DNA of 30,368 bases from a virus. The notes beneath the pieces are model-generated. The model ran no database searches. It was not told the origin of the DNA and was given only the letters and a program-made list of their open reading frames with translations. Shown piece by piece: positions 28,576 to 30,368 of the stretch. The stretch is from the IMG/VR virus record IMGVR_UViG_3300042883_000326, positions 1-30,368 of that record. One strand, written 5' to 3'. Numbering within the stretch: position 1 is the first letter of the stretch; each line of letters begins with the position of its first letter. A program made the position numbers and the translations under genes.

Positions 28576-28706
28576 TTCTGTATTAATTTACGTAATGCCA
28601 TAACTATTTCTTGAAGTTCCGCTTCTTTTTGTGCTTTTAACTTCATTAATCCTTTAATTTTTTTATTCTCAATTGCTTTCTCTTCTAGTATCTGCATGTA
28701 GCTCAT
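28572..28706 (-). CDS. Tiny coiled-coil protein
   Basis: A 44-residue ORF: MSYMQILEEKAIENKKIKGL, then MKLKAQKEAELQEIVMALRK and a short end. It is one charged helix with heptad-like spacing. Start and stop share bases with both neighbours (ATGA at each side), which supports translation. Function unknown. It may be a small helper of the neighbouring hydrolases. Confidence 0.6.
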   Translation of the reverse strand: MSYMQILEEKAIENKKIKGLMKLKAQKEAELQEIVMALRKLIQK

Positions 28707-29446
28707 AACCAAGATATTTTACTTCCCAAATTCATTGGTAAAAATATAGCTGTTTTTCCATCAATTACTATTCCACATCCTAAAGTAGGCTTCTTAGCGT
28801 ATACTTTGCCATAAGCCATTGCATAGCTTCTAACATCAATACCACAACCGACATTCATTCCGAAAATCATATCTCTATCTGAAGCTGAATAATTAACGCC
28901 CCCGAAAGAATGAATATGTCCTATTACTGTGGATTGTCGATTATCCCTTGCGCGATTAATTGCACCTTGCGCACCACTTGACCCTGTGCCATGAATATAT
29001 AAAGTATTATCTATCTCATGTGAGTACGCCCATTTCCACCCATCGGGATAGCCTAGCATTTCATTATAAGTTTTAAACATAGACTTTGGAAGTCCAGCCG
29101 TTTGAAGCTTTCTAGTTGGTAAACTTGAATGATTACCTATACAACCGTACACGTTCGGAAATGCTTCATGCCATTTAACGTGGTCTTTACGTGCTAGTTC
29201 TAATTCATTACCTGCACTTTCTCCGTCGGGGTCTGATTCGTGGTAACTAATCGCGTGAAAATCGGTATCGTCACCAATATCCACAACTGTTGAAACTTGA
29301 AACTTATTAAACACTTCGTACACAAATTCAAAGTAATCTGGATGTGTGAATGGAGCGTGTCGGTCACCTATTATACCAACTACGTTTGAATTTCGAAATG
29401 ATTTTATCAAGTCGTATTCATTAGAATTTAATCTCGGTCTAAACAT
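28703..29446 (-). CDS. Calcineurin-like metallophosphoesterase
   Basis: A 247-residue enzyme with the full metal-site set: GDRHAPF (about 27-33), GDDTDFH (58-64), GNHSS (102-106), YIHG (about 148-151) and GHIHSF (175-180). The family uses two metal ions to hydrolyse phosphoesters of nucleic acids, nucleotides or proteins; substrate cannot be read here. A metallophosphoesterase in a phage could process DNA or RNA ends or remove signalling nucleotides. It starts a unit with its own -7-like element (TATCTTTG at 29464-29471) and is followed at once by two small genes. Confidence 0.85.
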   Translation of the reverse strand: MFRPRLNSNEYDLIKSFRNSNVVGIIGDRHAPFTHPDYFEFVYEVFNKFQVSTVVDIGDDTDFHAISYHESDPDGESAGNELELARKDHVKWHEAFPNVYGCIGNHSSLPTRKLQTAGLPKSMFKTYNEMLGYPDGWKWAYSHEIDNTLYIHGTGSSGAQGAINRARDNRQSTVIGHIHSFGGVNYSASDRDMIFGMNVGCGIDVRSYAMAYGKVYAKKPTLGCGIVIDGKTAIFLPMNLGSKISWL

Positions 29447-29508
29447 TGTTTGTTTTTTTTAAACAAAGATAATGAAATTATGAAAGATTTTTTGAATGTT
29501 GAAAAATG

Positions 29509-29775
29509 CTAAAATAAAGCGGGGAATATCTTTTTAATTAATTCCGTTATTTGCCACCCGCCTGTGATCCCTACGCCAATTAAAGTATAGTAAACATATT
29601 TAAACTTATTTTGAATAGCAGATATTTCTTCAGTGTTTTTTTTGGTTTGTTGTTTCAAGCCTTCACCGAAATATTCACTTCCTAGAATAGCGTCTTCAAT
29701 CGTTTGAACTTTATGCGATAAGTTGCGTAATTCATCAAATACCTTTTCTAAAGTTGCATTCTCTTTTTGTGTCAT
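29509..29775 (-). CDS. Coiled-coil protein with C-terminal TM segment (holin-like or XhlA-like)
   Basis: An 88-residue protein. The first 60 residues form a coiled coil (KVFDELRNLSHKVQTIEDAI; KQQTKKNTEEISAIQNKF). They are followed by one hydrophobic segment (YVYYTLIGVGITGGWQITELI) and a basic/aromatic end. This design is seen in XhlA-type or holin-accessory proteins, which could regulate holin timing. It lies 1.8 kb from the lysis cassette, so a tail or membrane-adaptor role is also possible. It overlaps the preceding stop as ATGA. Confidence 0.6.
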   Translation of the reverse strand: MTQKENATLEKVFDELRNLSHKVQTIEDAILGSEYFGEGLKQQTKKNTEEISAIQNKFKYVYYTLIGVGITGGWQITELIKKIFPALF

Positions 29776-30224
29776 GAAACTGCATCAATCAAAGGGTAAT
29801 CGGAAGGCACAGCGCATCTATCTGCAACGTATGGTATAGCAAGTGAGATTGAAGCCTGAACACCTGCTACAAGGTCTGATAATCGTTCTGTAAAGAAATT
29901 AATATTAACCGAATTACCGAGCGTAAATTCAAAAGTGTCGCTTCGAAGTTGTGCAATAATATCTTGACAAACTAACATCTGGTCACTTATAACATCGTCC
30001 TCATTCTTTTCGTCTGCAAATACTAAGTCAGCAAAGATAATAGACAAAGAAAGGTTAAAAACAGACCCGCTTACGTTTGAACTTTCGATTGTGCAATACA
30101 TTAATGGATAAGTAATTGATTTACTTTCGCCAAGTTCCCAAACATCGCCCCAACCAAAGTCGTTAATTTGCTTGTGGTCGATTGCTAAATTATTTAATAG
30201 ACTTTTTACTTCCTTTATCGTCAT
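29772..30224 (-). CDS. Probable tail completion / head-tail joining protein
   Basis: A 150-residue protein, MTIKEVKSLLNNLAIDHKQI and then a beta-rich body (PLMYCTIESSNVSGSVFNLS, IIFADLVFADEKNEDDVISD), ending in hydrophobic beta stretches (VAGVQASISLAIPYVADRC). The pattern of an N-terminal helix, beta core and D-x-x-C-Q-D-I-I-A-Q-L helix reminds me of tail-terminator-like proteins in Bacteroidota phages. It lies far from the other virion genes in this window but may join the portal gene if the genome is circular. Function inferred from pattern only. Confidence 0.55.
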   Translation of the reverse strand: MTIKEVKSLLNNLAIDHKQINDFGWGDVWELGESKSITYPLMYCTIESSNVSGSVFNLSLSIIFADLVFADEKNEDDVISDQMLVCQDIIAQLRSDTFEFTLGNSVNINFFTERLSDLVAGVQASISLAIPYVADRCAVPSDYPLIDAVS

Positions 30225-30288
30225 TTTTTACAGTGCTTAAATAAGTCTTTAACTTAACTACGTTTTTATTTGAATAATCCTTTGCCAT
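30190..30288 (-). CDS. Very small basic protein overlapping the next gene
   Basis: A 32-residue Lys-rich ORF, MAKDYSNKNVVKLKTYLSTV then KNDDKGSKKSIK. It begins in the stop of the preceding partial gene (TAATG) and its last 35 bases overlap the start of the 30224 gene in another frame. The TAATG coupling supports translation. The long overlap with the next gene is unusual even here, so the product may serve mainly to couple translation. Confidence 0.4.
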   Translation of the reverse strand: MAKDYSNKNVVKLKTYLSTVKNDDKGSKKSIK

Positions 30289-30368
30289 TAATCTCTATAA
30301 TCTTTACCTAATGCACCGAATTGTGATTGATACATATCTGAATAATCTTTATAATCTCTTTCAATGCC
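30288..30368 (-). CDS. C-terminal fragment of a gene cut by the window edge
   Basis: Twenty-six codons are visible from the right edge, ending GIERDYKDYSDMYQSQFGAL and GKDYRD, then TAA at 30288-30290. The frame shares its stop with the start of the next ORF (TAATG), which supports it as coding. The acidic, Tyr/Gln-rich end suits a structural protein, but too little is present to name it. Confidence 0.5.
   Translation of the reverse strand, partial: GIERDYKDYSDMYQSQFGALGKDYRD

Noticed and set aside
29464-29471. A fourth copy of the conserved promoter before the metallophosphoesterase
   Set aside because: TATCTTTG is present, but the region at the matching distance upstream reads CATTCAAAAA and has no TATGACAATT repeat.
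1-30368. Circular closure of the window (portal running from position 1 to the right end)
   Set aside because: Joined end to start, the portal frame enters a frame that stops after about 20 codons, while the likely coding frame at the right edge (ending GKDYRD) is off by one base. One missing base at the seam would fuse them, so I cannot exclude it, but nothing here proves circularity.

Overview
The window is a compact, AT-rich piece of a tailed-phage genome (siphovirus-like), free phage or prophage. Almost every base is coding, and nearly all genes lie on the minus strand with 1-17 nt overlaps of the ATGA/TAATG kind. The likely host is a member of the Bacteroidota (Flavobacterium-like). Reasons: the -7 element TANNTTTG recurs upstream of transcription units, purine-rich Shine-Dalgarno sequences are largely absent, and the virion genes belong to families typical of Bacteroidota phages (PBSX-type portal, XkdF-like prohead protease, S74-chaperone fibre, DUF4373 replication protein). 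No integrase, repressor or host flanking gene is present, so lifestyle cannot be decided. Both ends of the window cut through genes.

Layout in the direction of most transcription (right to left). 30368-28165: a possible tail-completion protein, a coiled-coil/membrane protein, a metallophosphoesterase and a DUF5664 dATP/dGTP diphosphohydrolase-like protein. 28181-27139: a lysis cassette (DUF5675 endolysin candidate, two-TM holin, unimolecular spanin) closed by a terminator. 26995-19975: the early region behind promoter C. It holds ERF annealase, a small protein with an SSB-like tail, a DnaA-domain-IV-like protein, a DUF4373 replisome organiser, a DnaB-type helicase, an orphan DNA methyltransferase, a VRR-NUC nuclease, a frameshifted sigma-like gene and several very small proteins. 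19811-17216: ParB-like protein, HNH nuclease and both terminase subunits. 17138-7454: behind promoter B, the virion genes. These are a tail assembly chaperone pair made by a -1 frameshift on T10, an HK97-gp10-like protein, two large tail proteins, tape measure, prohead protease, scaffold candidate, major capsid and a candidate tail tube protein. 7435-6683: the only plus-strand operon, four small unknown genes behind promoter A. 6342-1: fibre-associated protein, a 1446-aa S74 fibre, two related small proteins and the portal.

The most notable signals are regulatory. Three promoters (6611-6656 +, 17159-17204 -, 27036-27081 -) share one exact architecture: two TATGACAATT repeats at 11-bp pitch, 17 nt, then TANNTTTG. 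They head the small plus-strand operon, the late operon and the early operon. Next to promoter A is a 340-bp noncoding block with a TTTAC tandem repeat, a 65-bp imperfect copy of part of the replisome-organiser gene, a perfect palindrome and 22-bp-period iterons. This makes it the best candidate for a replication origin or master control region. The sigma-like gene is broken by one base at an A4/T4 run, which may be an error, a mutation or a programmed shift.
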